Shown: positions 49,655-58,938 of the stretch, in pieces
Position numbering within the stretch: the stretch's first letter is position 1
How the letters are laid out: every line of letters starts with the position of its first letter
DNA from: Nitrososphaerota archaeon
Lineage (GTDB): Archaea; Thermoproteota; EX4484-205; JAAOZP01
Direction of reading: 5' to 3'
Assembly: GCA_011605725.1 (NCBI GenBank)
Contig: JAAOZP010000012.1
Location: 138,238-202,237 of the forward strand
DNA length: 64,000 nt
The notes under the pieces: model-generated
What the model was told of the DNA's origin: nothing
Databases searched by the model: none
The model's input: only the letters and a program-made list of their open reading frames with translations
Program-made: the position numbers and the translations under genes

Positions 49655-52102
49655 ATGTCTGAAAAAATGGTTAAGGAAAAAACAAGAATATACGTGATTG
49701 GAAACTCGCATATAGACCCAATCTGGTTATGGAGCTGGCAGGAAGGTTATAGAGTTGTAAGATCCACTTTCAAAAATGTTTTAGATTTAATGAACGAGTT
49801 TAAGTTCTTCGTATTCACAGCCTCCTCCGCAGCTTTCTACGAATGGATTGAGACATGTGAACCAGAAATGTTCAGCGAGATAGCGAAGAGAATTAGGGAG
49901 AAGCGTTGGGCAATCGTTGGGGGATGGATAGTTGAGCCGGATTGCAACATACCTGGTGGAGAGAGCTTTGTCCGCCATGCCCTATATGGACAGAGATATT
50001 TTAAAAAGAAGTTCGGAGTCGCTGCTGTCACAGGCTACAACGTAGATTCCTTCGGGCACAACGGCATGCTTCCCCAAATCCTGAGCAAATGCGGATTGAA
50101 GAACTATGTTTTTATGCGTCCAGGGTTGTTTGAGAACAAAAATATTCCGGAGAATGCCTTCTGGTGGGAGGGCTACGACGGGTCAAGAGTACTTTGCTAC
50201 AGGCTTCCTCTACCATATTGTACGGATGGCGGAGACATAACTGACCGAATAGATGAGACGATCAGAACAGTCAAGCCTCCCTTAAGGGAGGCGATGTGCT
50301 TCTACGGCAGGGGAGACCATGGGGGCGGACCAACTAGAGAAAACATATTGAGTATTCTGGCAAGAAAGATGAGAAATGATGTAGAGATCCTATTCAGTTC
50401 TCCAGACGAGTTTTTCAGTGCATTAAGGAGGAGGAAGCTACGGTTGCCAGTTTTTCGCGGCGAAATGCAGCATCATGCAAGAGGTTGCTACTCGGTTCAC
50501 TCTGAGGTTAAGAGAAACAATCGTAAGGCAGAAGAATTACTTTGTACGGCTGAGAAGATTGCTTCCATAGCGTATTTGCTCGCGGGGATAGAATACCCGC
50601 AAAAAGAGCTGACTGAAGCTTGGAAAAGCCTGTTGTTCACACAGTTCCACGACGCATTAGGCGGCACATCAATACCTGAGGCATACGAAGACGTTCGAAA
50701 CATTCATGGCGAGGTGTTAAACAAAGGGAGTAGGATCCTAAACAGTGCTATTCAAGCCCTAGCCTCAAAAATAGACACGGAGGGAGAGGGTATTCCTATA
50801 ATAGTTTTCAACCCGCATTCGTGGGACGTAGCTTTCCCGGTTGAGGTTGAAGATGCCGACGGAGAGGGTGGCCTGATGGATGAAAAAGGCCAAGCCATAC
50901 CCTTGCAACGTGTAAAATCTTCGGCGAACGTTGGAGACTGGAGACAGAGAATAGTCTTTATCGCAGACGTCCCTGCCCTAGGTTACAGGGTATATCGTAA
51001 CGTTAGCAGTAGGAGCAGCGTGACCCCTGCTTCTGGAGAACTCATAGCTTCAGATAACACTCTTGAAAACGAGTACATTCGTTTAGAAATCGACTCGACC
51101 AACGGCTATATTAAGCGGCTCTACGATAAGAAGAACGGAGTTGAAGTATTCAGCAGAGACTCCTGCATTCCGGTTGTTGTCGACGACCATAGCGATACCT
51201 GGGGCCACGGGGTTGATAGGTTTAGAAACGATATTGGAGCCTTTGGAAACGCTAAGGTAAAGCTTGTTGAAAACGGGCCGGTGCGCGCCACTATAATGGT
51301 TGAAAGCAGCTATAACAAGTCTTTTATTCGCATGTACGTCTCAATATACAGGGGCCTGCCCTATGTAGAACTGAAGTTTTCGTTGAACTGGAATGAGCAA
51401 CATAAAATGCTTAAACTAAGTTTTTCAGTAAATATTGACCAGCCAGTGTTAACCTCCTCGATTCCATATGGATGGGTTACGCGCTCCCGTAACGGTGAAG
51501 AAGAACCGATGTATAAATGGGTGGACATGACTGGGAAGGCAGTAGGCACCAGTGGCGAAAGCAGAACCTATGGGCTCAGCATATGTAACGATTGTAAATA
51601 TAGCTATGATGCTAATGGTTCAGAAATACGGATAACAATCCTGCGGAGCCCACCCTACGCGCATCATCAGCCGTATAAGCTGGATCCGAAAATAGCCTAT
51701 AACTATATTGATCAAGGATGGCAAGAATTCAGCCTAATGCTTATACCGCATAACGGCTCATGGAAAGAAGCACACACCATAAGGCTTTCGGAGGAATTGA
51801 ACTCTAAACCGATAGTTTTTGTCGAATACTCTCACAAGGGTACCTTGCCCAAATGCTGGTCTTTGATGAGTGTTAACCGGGATAATGTAATCGTCAGCGT
51901 GCTTAAAAAGCATGAGGATTCGGAGAACCTTGTGGCACGTTGCTGTGAAACGAATGGGGAAGAGACGGAGGCTAGAATCAGCCTGCCCGCTATCGGCAGA
52001 AGGTTAAAGATTAGGTTTAAGCCTTTCGAGATAAAGACACTCCTAATACCTAGGGCAACCGGAAGAGTGAAGGAGCTCGATATGCTTGAATTCTCCCGCT
52101 GA
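49655..52102 (+). CDS. GH38 alpha-mannosidase
   Basis: 815-residue zinc-dependent retaining alpha-mannosidase. Zinc ligands H19 and D21 are in VIGNSHIDPIWLWSWQEGY. The nucleophile Asp is D131 in VTGYNVDSFGHNGMLPQIL, also a zinc ligand, and the later zinc His lies in LLFTQFHDALGGTS (about 325-337). The middle and C-terminal beta-sandwich domains follow (NEYIRLEIDSTNGYIKRLYDKKNG). There is no signal peptide, so it works in the cytoplasm on imported mannosides or on N-glycan pieces. TATA-like CTTTAAATCC (49616-49625) is followed by a leader of about ten bases. It matches the size of archaeal and bacterial GH38 enzymes. Mannose released could enter through the isomerase and kinase genes nearby. 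Confidence 0.9.
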   Translation: MSEKMVKEKTRIYVIGNSHIDPIWLWSWQEGYRVVRSTFKNVLDLMNEFKFFVFTASSAAFYEWIETCEPEMFSEIAKRIREKRWAIVGGWIVEPDCNIPGGESFVRHALYGQRYFKKKFGVAAVTGYNVDSFGHNGMLPQILSKCGLKNYVFMRPGLFENKNIPENAFWWEGYDGSRVLCYRLPLPYCTDGGDITDRIDETIRTVKPPLREAMCFYGRGDHGGGPTRENILSILARKMRNDVEILFSSPDEFFSALRRRKLRLPVFRGEMQHHARGCYSVHSEVKRNNRKAEELLCTAEKIASIAYLLAGIEYPQKELTEAWKSLLFTQFHDALGGTSIPEAYEDVRNIHGEVLNKGSRILNSAIQALASKIDTEGEGIPIIVFNPHSWDVAFPVEVEDADGEGGLMDEKGQAIPLQRVKSSANVGDWRQRIVFIADVPALGYRVYRNVSSRSSVTPASGELIASDNTLENEYIRLEIDSTNGYIKRLYDKKNGVEVFSRDSCIPVVVDDHSDTWGHGVDRFRNDIGAFGNAKVKLVENGPVRATIMVESSYNKSFIRMYVSIYRGLPYVELKFSLNWNEQHKMLKLSFSVNIDQPVLTSSIPYGWVTRSRNGEEEPMYKWVDMTGKAVGTSGESRTYGLSICNDCKYSYDANGSEIRITILRSPPYAHHQPYKLDPKIAYNYIDQGWQEFSLMLIPHNGSWKEAHTIRLSEELNSKPIVFVEYSHKGTLPKCWSLMSVNRDNVIVSVLKKHEDSENLVARCCETNGEETEARISLPAIGRRLKIRFKPFEIKTLLIPRATGRVKELDMLEFSR

Positions 52103-52177
52103 AAGTATTCAATATGTTTCACGACTCCAAAGGGCTCAGCATACTCTTAAATAGGCTTGATACATCCCACGATAAAC

Positions 52178-53365
52178 ATGAGTTTAACCGAGAAACTCAC
52201 CCTTGAAGAAATAAGGAGGAAAAGACCGAGCAAGTATGCTGGGCTCGAGGAAGGCGTGATAAGCCTAGGTTTAGCGGAATCTGATTTCGAAATGCCTAAG
52301 GAAGTCAAGGAGGCGATGATCAGCGCGATCCTTGAGGGAAGATACCATTACGAGATGGATGGGGTTGTGGAATTCTTAGAAGCAGCCATGGATAAGCTTT
52401 CAAGGTTTAACGGCATTTCCGCCGGCAAAGAGGAAATACTTCCAACAGTCGGAGCTATGAATGGAATATGGCTAGCCTACAGGATTCTTCTCAAGCCTGG
52501 AGACCACGTTATTGTAGTAACTCCAAGCTACCCTGCCCTGATAGGGAGGCCTAAGAGCCTTCAGGCAGAGGTAACGGAAGCCAAGGTCAGGAAGGATGGA
52601 CACCTGGATCTTGCTGTCATCGAGAAAGCAGTATCCAGCAGAACCAGGATGATCACTATTTGTAACCCTAATAACCCTACGGGTACTGTTTACACTAAAG
52701 ACGAGTTGGAGCAATTAGCAGAGATAGCTATAAGGCATGATCTTTACGTTTTATCCGATGAACTCTATGAGAACCTTACTTACGATGGTAGAAAACATGT
52801 TAGTATTGCTTCGCTGCCAGGTATGCGGGAACGCGCGATCACTTTATTCGGATTCACGAAAACATACGGCATGTCTGGACTGCGAATAGGCTACGTTGTG
52901 GCCGAGAGGGAAATAATTAGAAAGATGAAGGACGAGAATACAGGAATAGTTATTCATCCAGGCACAGTTGAACAGATAGGGGCTGCTGCAGCCCTCAAGA
53001 AGTGCGACTACTATATTGATTTTTTAAAGAACTACTTAGAGAAGGTTCGAAACAGATTAGTAGCTATGCTGAGCGAAACCCCGGGAGTAACTATTTCGCC
53101 GCCTGAGGGTGCTTTCTTCGCCTTTCCAAATCTGATTCCCCTATTTGAAAACGATAAGGATGCGGTGGAATATCTTTTGAAAGAGGCACGGGTACTGGTT
53201 CACGGAGGAAGCGGCTTTGGGGAGGGCGGCGCTGGACATGTGAGAATAAACTTTTGCTCACCATTGGAAATAATTGAGGAAGCGGCCAATAGGATCCGGA
53301 GTGCTTTGATTAAAAGACATGATGCTATTGGTTTGAAAAATAAAAGTTTAGGAAATATTGTCTGA
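52178..53365 (+). CDS. Class I/II PLP aminotransferase
   Basis: 395-residue fold-type I aminotransferase. K228 in LFGFTKTYGMSGLRIGYVVAE is the Schiff-base lysine; CNPNNPTGTVYTKDEL and LSDELYENLTYDG hold the PLP Asn and Asp/Tyr. The C-terminal Arg for the carboxylate is in GAGHVRINFCSPLEII. It is typical of aspartate or aromatic aminotransferases in archaea, with an unresolved substrate. The start is ATG 52178, with TATA-like CTCTTAAATAGGC (52144-52156) about 25 bases upstream; the reading from 52157 adds seven residues that the TATA does not support. It is convergent with the C-glycoside deglycosidase beta-like gene, overlapping by 18 bases. Its link to the sugar genes is unclear. Confidence 0.85.
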   Translation: MSLTEKLTLEEIRRKRPSKYAGLEEGVISLGLAESDFEMPKEVKEAMISAILEGRYHYEMDGVVEFLEAAMDKLSRFNGISAGKEEILPTVGAMNGIWLAYRILLKPGDHVIVVTPSYPALIGRPKSLQAEVTEAKVRKDGHLDLAVIEKAVSSRTRMITICNPNNPTGTVYTKDELEQLAEIAIRHDLYVLSDELYENLTYDGRKHVSIASLPGMRERAITLFGFTKTYGMSGLRIGYVVAEREIIRKMKDENTGIVIHPGTVEQIGAAAALKKCDYYIDFLKNYLEKVRNRLVAMLSETPGVTISPPEGAFFAFPNLIPLFENDKDAVEYLLKEARVLVHGGSGFGEGGAGHVRINFCSPLEIIEEAANRIRSALIKRHDAIGLKNKSLGNIV

Positions 53366-53725
53366 GAAGTCGAACTCTATTTTTCCATACTCCATTGTCG
53401 TCGTGCTGACGACTATCTTGTGAAGCCCTGGCTGCAGGCCCCCGGGCTTTTCAACAGTGAATTTAATTCTATCTCCGACAGTAAAGAGGGTTGGAGTCTT
53501 GGCGAACTCCTCTGCCTTCACCACCACGTCGCCTTTCTCTATAGTTATTTTCTCCAGAGGAATCTCCTCACCGTCTACTGTAAGCCTGAAACCTCCTTCA
53601 ATAGTACCCGACCCAAGCCTGTTTAAAAGGGAGAAACTGAAGCCAAGCACGTTTCCTTTTTCGTCGACAACATTTTTCAAAGACCCCTTTTCGTACAGCT
53701 GTCTCAACATGAATGCGGGAATCAT
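53348..53725 (-). CDS. C-glycoside deglycosidase beta subunit-like protein (DUF6379)
   Basis: 125-residue beta-sandwich protein. The pattern LKNVVDEKGNVLGFSFSLLN, then GGFRLTVDGEEIPLEKITIEKG, VGDRIKFTVEKPGGLQPGLHKIVVS and a final MEYGKIEFDF matches the beta subunit of bacterial C-glycoside deglycosidases, in which a small beta subunit packs with a TIM-barrel alpha subunit. In those systems a Gfo/Idh/MocA oxidoreductase first makes the 3-keto glycoside and the complex then cleaves it. Here no alpha subunit lies beside it; the closest TIM-barrel candidate is at 9.2 kb with a Gfo/Idh/MocA gene at 10.1 kb, and another Gfo/Idh/MocA gene is at 57.8 kb. TATA-like CTTTATATTG (about 53750-53759) fits ATG 53725. 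The gene is alone on the minus strand. Confidence 0.7.
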   Translation of the reverse strand: MIPAFMLRQLYEKGSLKNVVDEKGNVLGFSFSLLNRLGSGTIEGGFRLTVDGEEIPLEKITIEKGDVVVKAEEFAKTPTLFTVGDRIKFTVEKPGGLQPGLHKIVVSTTTMEYGKIEFDFSDNIS

Positions 53726-53851
53726 TTCGATTAGAATAAGCCTTTACATCAATATAAAGTTTTCTTGTGGGCCGTCAATGAGCAGTGTAGATTTTTCGAA
53801 TAAAAGACTTTTAAAAACATTTTGCAACCTAGCCTAGAACAGCCTTTAACG

Positions 53852-53860
53852 TTATATATA
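53852..53860 (+). promoter_or_regulatory. TATA box of the MFS-GH116 operon
   Basis: TTATATATA lies 23-31 bases before ATG 53883, one of the cleanest TATA boxes in the window, and indicates a leaderless transcript. Confidence 0.6.
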
Positions 53861-53882
53861 GGTTTAATATTGTCATATTTTC

Positions 53883-55193
53883 ATGAATAGAAAGCGTGGA
53901 AACGGATCATTAAGCGGGGCATGGTACGTAACGCTTGTTTTCTTCATCTTTGTCGTACTTCATTATGCTGACAAATTCCTTATATCGCCACTCCTGCCCC
54001 TGGTAAGGGACGAGTTTAGACTAGGCTACACCGAGTTAGGCGCAATTGAAACAGGCACCATCCTGGTTGCTGTCGCATTCATGCCTCTATGGGGATATCT
54101 TTTTGACAAGTATGCTAGACCCCCTTTGGTTGCCCTTGCAAGCGCGGTCTGGGGAGGCACGACTATCCTCTCCACCTTTTCGCAGAACTACCTGCAGCTT
54201 ATTGTTACAAGATCCATGACAGGGATTGATAATCAAGCTACTAGTGGATTAATGTCTTTCCTGGGAGACTATTTCCCACCGGAGAAACGAGCCACAGCAC
54301 TAGGTGTTCTTCAGGCCGCTGAGACTTTTGGAGCTCTAATAGGCGTCATAATAGGTCTCTTAATCGGAGTTAGCTTCGGATGGCGCAACGCCTTTCTGAT
54401 TACGGCAGCTCCAGGAGTGCTGTTAGCACTAGTCGTACTTTTTACCGTGAAGGATGTTCCGCGAGGAGGAACCGAACCGGAGCTGGTAAACGTCAGAGAT
54501 AGGCTTAAGGATACTTTCTCAATAAAATCCCTGAAAAAGCTTTTCGAAAGAAGATCCGTCTTTTTCCTCTACCTTCAAGGATTTTTCGGCGTCTTCCCAT
54601 GGAACATACTTTCCTACTGGCTATTCACATACATGACTGATGTTAGAGGCTTCGAACCTGGTTCCCAGCTGCTCGTAATGCTGGCCGCCCTACTTTCCAT
54701 GGTTGCTGGAAACATTTTGGCAGGCATGACTGGAGACTGGGCGTTTAGAAGAAACCGGAGGGGCAGAGTCGTTTTTGCAACAATAACCGTTATCATAGGA
54801 CTAATATTTTTCGACATGGCCTTCCTAACTAAAGGAGGCGTGGAGCTCTTCCTGCTGCTTGGCGCTCTAACCGCCTTATTCATGCCGATGGCTGGGCCAT
54901 GCGTCTCATCATCTGTCCAAGACGTCGCCCTCCCGGAGGTGAGGGGATCAGCCATGGCTATGCTACTATTTTTCTACAACGTCGGGTCAGCCTTTGCACC
55001 ACTCATCACGGGTTATGTAGCAGACAGAATCGGCCTAGAATGGGGAATAGTTACGATAGTAAACATCACTTGGTCAATATGCATAATCCTGTTAAGCATG
55101 GCAGCTGTCTTCATCCCGAGGGACATTGAGTGGAAAAGAAGAGAACTGGCTGAGAGGGCTAAGAAGCTGGGCTCTGAGCAGAAGGTTTTATAA
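53883..55193 (+). CDS. MFS transporter, 12 helices
   Basis: 436-residue major facilitator, plasma membrane. About twelve hydrophobic segments split by a central hydrophilic loop (about 195-225). The MFS motif A region is GYLFDKYARPPLVAL, with MTGDWAFRRNRRGRVV as its C-half counterpart. The N-terminus NRKRGNGSLSGAWYVTLVFFIFVVLHYADKF is typical of organic-anion/sugar and spinster-like members. Its stop TAA is followed at once by the ATG of the GH116 gene, so the two are tightly coupled and this carrier very likely imports the glycoside that GH116 cleaves. Which glycoside, and proton or sodium coupling, cannot be read from the sequence. Confidence 0.87.
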   Translation: MNRKRGNGSLSGAWYVTLVFFIFVVLHYADKFLISPLLPLVRDEFRLGYTELGAIETGTILVAVAFMPLWGYLFDKYARPPLVALASAVWGGTTILSTFSQNYLQLIVTRSMTGIDNQATSGLMSFLGDYFPPEKRATALGVLQAAETFGALIGVIIGLLIGVSFGWRNAFLITAAPGVLLALVVLFTVKDVPRGGTEPELVNVRDRLKDTFSIKSLKKLFERRSVFFLYLQGFFGVFPWNILSYWLFTYMTDVRGFEPGSQLLVMLAALLSMVAGNILAGMTGDWAFRRNRRGRVVFATITVIIGLIFFDMAFLTKGGVELFLLLGALTALFMPMAGPCVSSSVQDVALPEVRGSAMAMLLFFYNVGSAFAPLITGYVADRIGLEWGIVTIVNITWSICIILLSMAAVFIPRDIEWKRRELAERAKKLGSEQKVL

Positions 55194-57761
55194 ATGGCTT
55201 TAAACGGGTTTCGTCCAGGCTTGCTTGACAAAAGGATACGTGTCTTCGAAGGCAACGCGCTTTCCGAGATCGCTTTCCCTTTAGGGGGAATAGGCACCGG
55301 AACGATTTCCCTAGGCGGTAGAGGAAACCTTAGAGACTGGGAGATTTTCAACAGGCCTGGTAAGGGTAAGGACCTGCCGTACACCTTTTTCTCCATCTGG
55401 TTCCGCGAAGAAGGTTCGAAACCGGTTTCCAAGGTTCTGGAGTCAAGAATCCCCCCGCCTTACCGGGGCAGCTATGGAATCCCATGGTCCTACGTGCCTG
55501 GGCTACCTAGGCTTGCGAAAACAAGGTTCAGAGGAGAATACCCTTTCGCATGGATATACTTTGAAGACAGTATTCCGTTGGAAATCTCTCTAGAAGCCTT
55601 TAACCCTTTGATTCCACTTAATGTGAAGGATTCAGGCCTACCTGTAGCGATTTTCAAATGGAGAGTAAGAAACACGTCTAAGAGAAGGGTTGACCTGACC
55701 CTGGCCATGAGTCTCTTGAACGCGGTTGGATACGACGGAGTTTCAAACCTCACAAACAGGTTTAGCGACCTGTTTGGACAAAATTTGAACGAACTAGTCA
55801 GAGAAACAGGTCTCACCGGTATTAGAATGAGCAGTAAAAAGTATTCTGAGGATGATCCGAAGTATGGATCAATGGTTCTTGCAACAAGCTGGAAAGATGT
55901 AACCTACACGCTTAGATGGGAGAGATCAATATGGTGGGACGATGTCCAGAGCTTCTGGAGAGATTTCTCTGAAGACGGGCGGCTAGCTGAGGAACCCTCG
56001 CCAGACCTCTCAATGGATGGGGAGACGGATGTAGGCAGTCTAGGGCTTCTAGCCAAGTTGAACCCCGGTGAAGAGGTGGTACTCCCGTTCATACTTTCAT
56101 GGTATTTTCCGAACCTGGTGAACTATTGGAATAAAGAGGATGAGGTGCGGGGGAAGAGGATTGGAAACTTCTATGCTAAGCTCTTCCACGACGCTTTGGA
56201 CGTGGCTAAGTATGTTGCTAAGGAATTTGAGAGGCTTGAAGAGGAGACGAGGCTTTTCCACAAGACGCTTTTCGAAAGCACTCTTCCAAGCTACGTGCTG
56301 GACGCAGTCTCCAGCCAAGTTTCAACCATAAGGACCCCCACATGCCTATGGGCGGAAGACGGCAGGTTCTACGCGTTTGAGGGATGCAACGATAACAGCG
56401 GGTGTTGCTGGATGAACTGTACACATGTCTGGAACTATGAGCAAACACTAGCACACCTTTTCCCAAGCTTGGAGAGAACTATGCGTTTAACAGATTTCTT
56501 GAATAACACTGATGACACTGGAAACATGGCCTTCAGAACATTGGTGCCGCTTGTGGGTGCTCGATGGAGGTTTAAGCCTGCAGCCGACGGGCAGATGGGC
56601 TGCATAATGAAGCTCTACAGGGAGTGGAAGCTGAGCGGTGACGACGAGTTCCTGAAAATGCTTTGGCCAAGCGCTAAGAAATCGCTTGAATACGCATGGA
56701 AAACCTGGGATAAGGACTGCGACGGGCTGATGGAAACAGACCAGCATAACACGTATGACATAGAGTTCTACGGGCCCAACCCAATGGTTAGCTCGCTATA
56801 CCTAGGAGCCTTGAGGGCAGCTGAGGAAATTGCAAAATATCTTGGAGACTTTGAATCTGCTAAAAGATACCGGGAAGTCTTTGAGAAAGGAAGAGACAAT
56901 TTCATAAAGCTCTTGTGGAACGGTGAGTATTTTGCACAGAGGTCTCGAGGCGACTCAAACACAAGGTATCAATTTGGAGAAGGCTGTCTTTCAGACCAGT
57001 TAATAGGCCAATGGTTCAGCCATGTTGTAGGACTGGGATACATCCTGCCAGAGGAGCAGGTGAAAACCGCTGTGATGTCGGTTTTCCATTACAACTGGAG
57101 GGAAAGCCTTCTGGAACACAATAACTGTCAAAGAACTTATGCTTTGAATGATGAGAGCGGCCTAGTTCTCTGCTCTTGGCCAAAAGGCGGCAGGCCAAAC
57201 TATCCATTTCCATACTGCGACGAGGTTTGGACAGGTGTAGAGTACCAGGTTGCAGCCCATTTGATTTACGAGGGCTTCGTTGAAGAAGGGCTTAGAATAG
57301 TCAAGGGAGTTAGGGATAGGTATGACGGCACTAAGAGAAACCCGTGGGATGAAGTTGAATGTGGGCACCATTATGCTAGAGCCATGTCAAGCTGGTCTCT
57401 GCTTCTAGCTTTAAGCGGGTTCGAGTATAGTGCTCCCGAGAAGATCATAGGATTTGGGCCAAGAGTGTGTGAAAACAATTTTAAATGCTTCTTTTCCACA
57501 GGGGGATGCTGGGGAAGCTACAGCAGGAAAGTCGAGCAAGGTTTCCAGAGGGATTCGATAGAGGTTCGATATGGAAGGCTTGAACTTCACAAGGTTAAAC
57601 TGATTGTCGACAAGCCTTCAAACGCAAAGCTGATAGTGAACCATTCGAGAAAGGGGAGACTAAAAGCCTTCTTGAATGTTGAAGAAAAGCATGGGATTGT
57701 TGTACTTGAAGAACCAGTTACCATCGATAGTGGAGAACTCCTTGAAATAGTAATAGCGTAG
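55194..57761 (+). CDS. GH116 beta-glucosidase/beta-glycosidase
   Basis: 855-residue retaining beta-glycosidase of the GBA2/SSO1353 family, cytoplasmic. The N-terminal beta-sandwich begins FEGNALSEIAFPLGGIGTGTISLGGRGNLRDWEIFNRP. The catalytic (alpha/alpha)6 domain has the nucleophile E416 in NCTHVWNYEQTLAHLFP and the acid/base D522 in METDQHNTYDIEFYGPNP, matching the Sulfolobus GH116 enzyme. DNNSGCCWMNC before it is Cys-rich. A C-terminal extension (about 780-855, with RLELHKVKLIV) follows the catalytic part. The start codon abuts the stop of the MFS gene. Activity is likely on beta-glucosides, with xylosides or N-acetylglucosaminides possible in this family. The operon probably ends here; the next gene has its own TATA. 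Confidence 0.9.
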   Translation: MALNGFRPGLLDKRIRVFEGNALSEIAFPLGGIGTGTISLGGRGNLRDWEIFNRPGKGKDLPYTFFSIWFREEGSKPVSKVLESRIPPPYRGSYGIPWSYVPGLPRLAKTRFRGEYPFAWIYFEDSIPLEISLEAFNPLIPLNVKDSGLPVAIFKWRVRNTSKRRVDLTLAMSLLNAVGYDGVSNLTNRFSDLFGQNLNELVRETGLTGIRMSSKKYSEDDPKYGSMVLATSWKDVTYTLRWERSIWWDDVQSFWRDFSEDGRLAEEPSPDLSMDGETDVGSLGLLAKLNPGEEVVLPFILSWYFPNLVNYWNKEDEVRGKRIGNFYAKLFHDALDVAKYVAKEFERLEEETRLFHKTLFESTLPSYVLDAVSSQVSTIRTPTCLWAEDGRFYAFEGCNDNSGCCWMNCTHVWNYEQTLAHLFPSLERTMRLTDFLNNTDDTGNMAFRTLVPLVGARWRFKPAADGQMGCIMKLYREWKLSGDDEFLKMLWPSAKKSLEYAWKTWDKDCDGLMETDQHNTYDIEFYGPNPMVSSLYLGALRAAEEIAKYLGDFESAKRYREVFEKGRDNFIKLLWNGEYFAQRSRGDSNTRYQFGEGCLSDQLIGQWFSHVVGLGYILPEEQVKTAVMSVFHYNWRESLLEHNNCQRTYALNDESGLVLCSWPKGGRPNYPFPYCDEVWTGVEYQVAAHLIYEGFVEEGLRIVKGVRDRYDGTKRNPWDEVECGHHYARAMSSWSLLLALSGFEYSAPEKIIGFGPRVCENNFKCFFSTGGCWGSYSRKVEQGFQRDSIEVRYGRLELHKVKLIVDKPSNAKLIVNHSRKGRLKAFLNVEEKHGIVVLEEPVTIDSGELLEIVIA

Positions 57762-57797
57762 TTTACATATGCTAATACCCGGTCTTTAAGGAGGAAA

Positions 57798-57806
57798 TTT
57801 TAAATA
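57798..57806 (+). promoter_or_regulatory. TATA box of the Gfo/Idh/MocA gene at 57.8 kb
   Basis: TTTTAAATA lies 27-35 bases before ATG 57833 and supports that start over TTG 57821. Confidence 0.5.
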
Positions 57807-57832
57807 CTTACCTCAATATTTTGAAAACAGGT

Positions 57833-58837
57833 ATGAAGAGTCTGAATATGGCGGTTATTGGTTGCGGCAACATCGCTAACTACGCGCACCTACCAAACCT
57901 GCTGAAAACAGGACAAAAATTGGTCGCCACATGTGATATAGTGGAGGAAAAGGCGAAGCAGGCTGCTGAGAAGTTTAAAGCCGACAGGTTTTACACGGAC
58001 TATAGAAAGGTCCTAGAATTAAAGGATCTTGATGCAGTCATAATAGCTACTCCACCCGATACTCATAAGGAAATAGCTGTAGACGCGGTGAGAACCAACA
58101 AGCACGTATTTCTGGAGAAGCCTTTAGCGGCAAACCTGGAGGATGCATATGAAATTTACAGCCAGTGGAAGAGAAGCAATGTAAAATTTGCAGTCGGCTT
58201 CTGCTTAAGGCACCACGGGATGTTCAAGTATGCTAAGGAACTCGTTGAAAACAATACTGTTGGAGAACCAGTTGCACTGTGGAGAATAGCAATAGGGACT
58301 GCTATCGGCGTTCTACCTCCGATGGGATGGCTTACAGACAGGGAAAGGAGTGGTGGAATGGTGGTTGAAAACTCTATTCATATGATAGATGCGTTCAGAT
58401 GGTTCGCTGGCGACATCGCTTCAGCCTTAGCACAGTATAAAACGGAAAGGATTGGAATAAACATAGAGGATAATGCTTACATAGTGTTCACTCATCGAAA
58501 CAATGCTTTTTCCAGCATATTGCAGAGCTGGACTGCTACTCACACCCATGAATCGTGGGGGATAGTTGGTAAACAGGGTACTGTAAGCGTGAAAGGATAT
58601 GTATTAGGGACTATGGAGGTCAGTAGTAGGAGTAGAGGCCTGGAGGAAGTAAAAATAGAGGAAGACCCCATAGTTATGTATGAGAAGGAGATGGAGGATT
58701 TCGTGAAAAGCATACTGGAGGATAAGCCGGTTTTCGCCACGCCCCTAGAAGGATTGAAGGCAATGGAGGCAGCAGTGGCTGCTGAGAAAAGCAGTAAGGA
58801 AGGGAAACTGATTAAGCTACCTTTGATAGATTACTGA
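57833..58837 (+). CDS. Gfo/Idh/MocA family oxidoreductase
   Basis: 334-residue NAD(P)-dependent dehydrogenase. The Rossmann start is LNMAVIGCGNIANYAHLPNLL, followed by DAVIIATPPDTHKEIA and the hallmark LEKPLA. The C-terminal domain has ERSGGMVVENSIHMIDAFRWFAG, whose H-x2-D is the usual catalytic pair. It is only distantly like the paralogue at 10.1 kb. It lies between GH116 and GH35, so it may oxidise the sugar part of a glycoside, or a sugar released by them, possibly to a 3-keto sugar. That is the step that a C-glycoside or glycoside 3-oxidation system needs, and a deglycosidase beta-like gene is 4 kb away. Substrate inferred from context only. Confidence 0.86.
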   Translation: MKSLNMAVIGCGNIANYAHLPNLLKTGQKLVATCDIVEEKAKQAAEKFKADRFYTDYRKVLELKDLDAVIIATPPDTHKEIAVDAVRTNKHVFLEKPLAANLEDAYEIYSQWKRSNVKFAVGFCLRHHGMFKYAKELVENNTVGEPVALWRIAIGTAIGVLPPMGWLTDRERSGGMVVENSIHMIDAFRWFAGDIASALAQYKTERIGINIEDNAYIVFTHRNNAFSSILQSWTATHTHESWGIVGKQGTVSVKGYVLGTMEVSSRSRGLEEVKIEEDPIVMYEKEMEDFVKSILEDKPVFATPLEGLKAMEAAVAAEKSSKEGKLIKLPLIDY

Positions 58838-58907
58838 GAAACGCAAGCATACTCTCCAAGTAACATGATACAAGGGTTTGCCAATCGTTTAGCTGAAATG
58901 GATAAAA

Positions 58908-58916
58908 CATATAAAG
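58908..58916 (+). promoter_or_regulatory. TATA box of the GH35-like gene
   Basis: CATATAAAG lies 23-31 bases before ATG 58939 and rules out the TTG at 58918 as the start. Confidence 0.5.
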
Positions 58917-58938
58917 ATTGGGCAGTAGTAGTCGCTAC

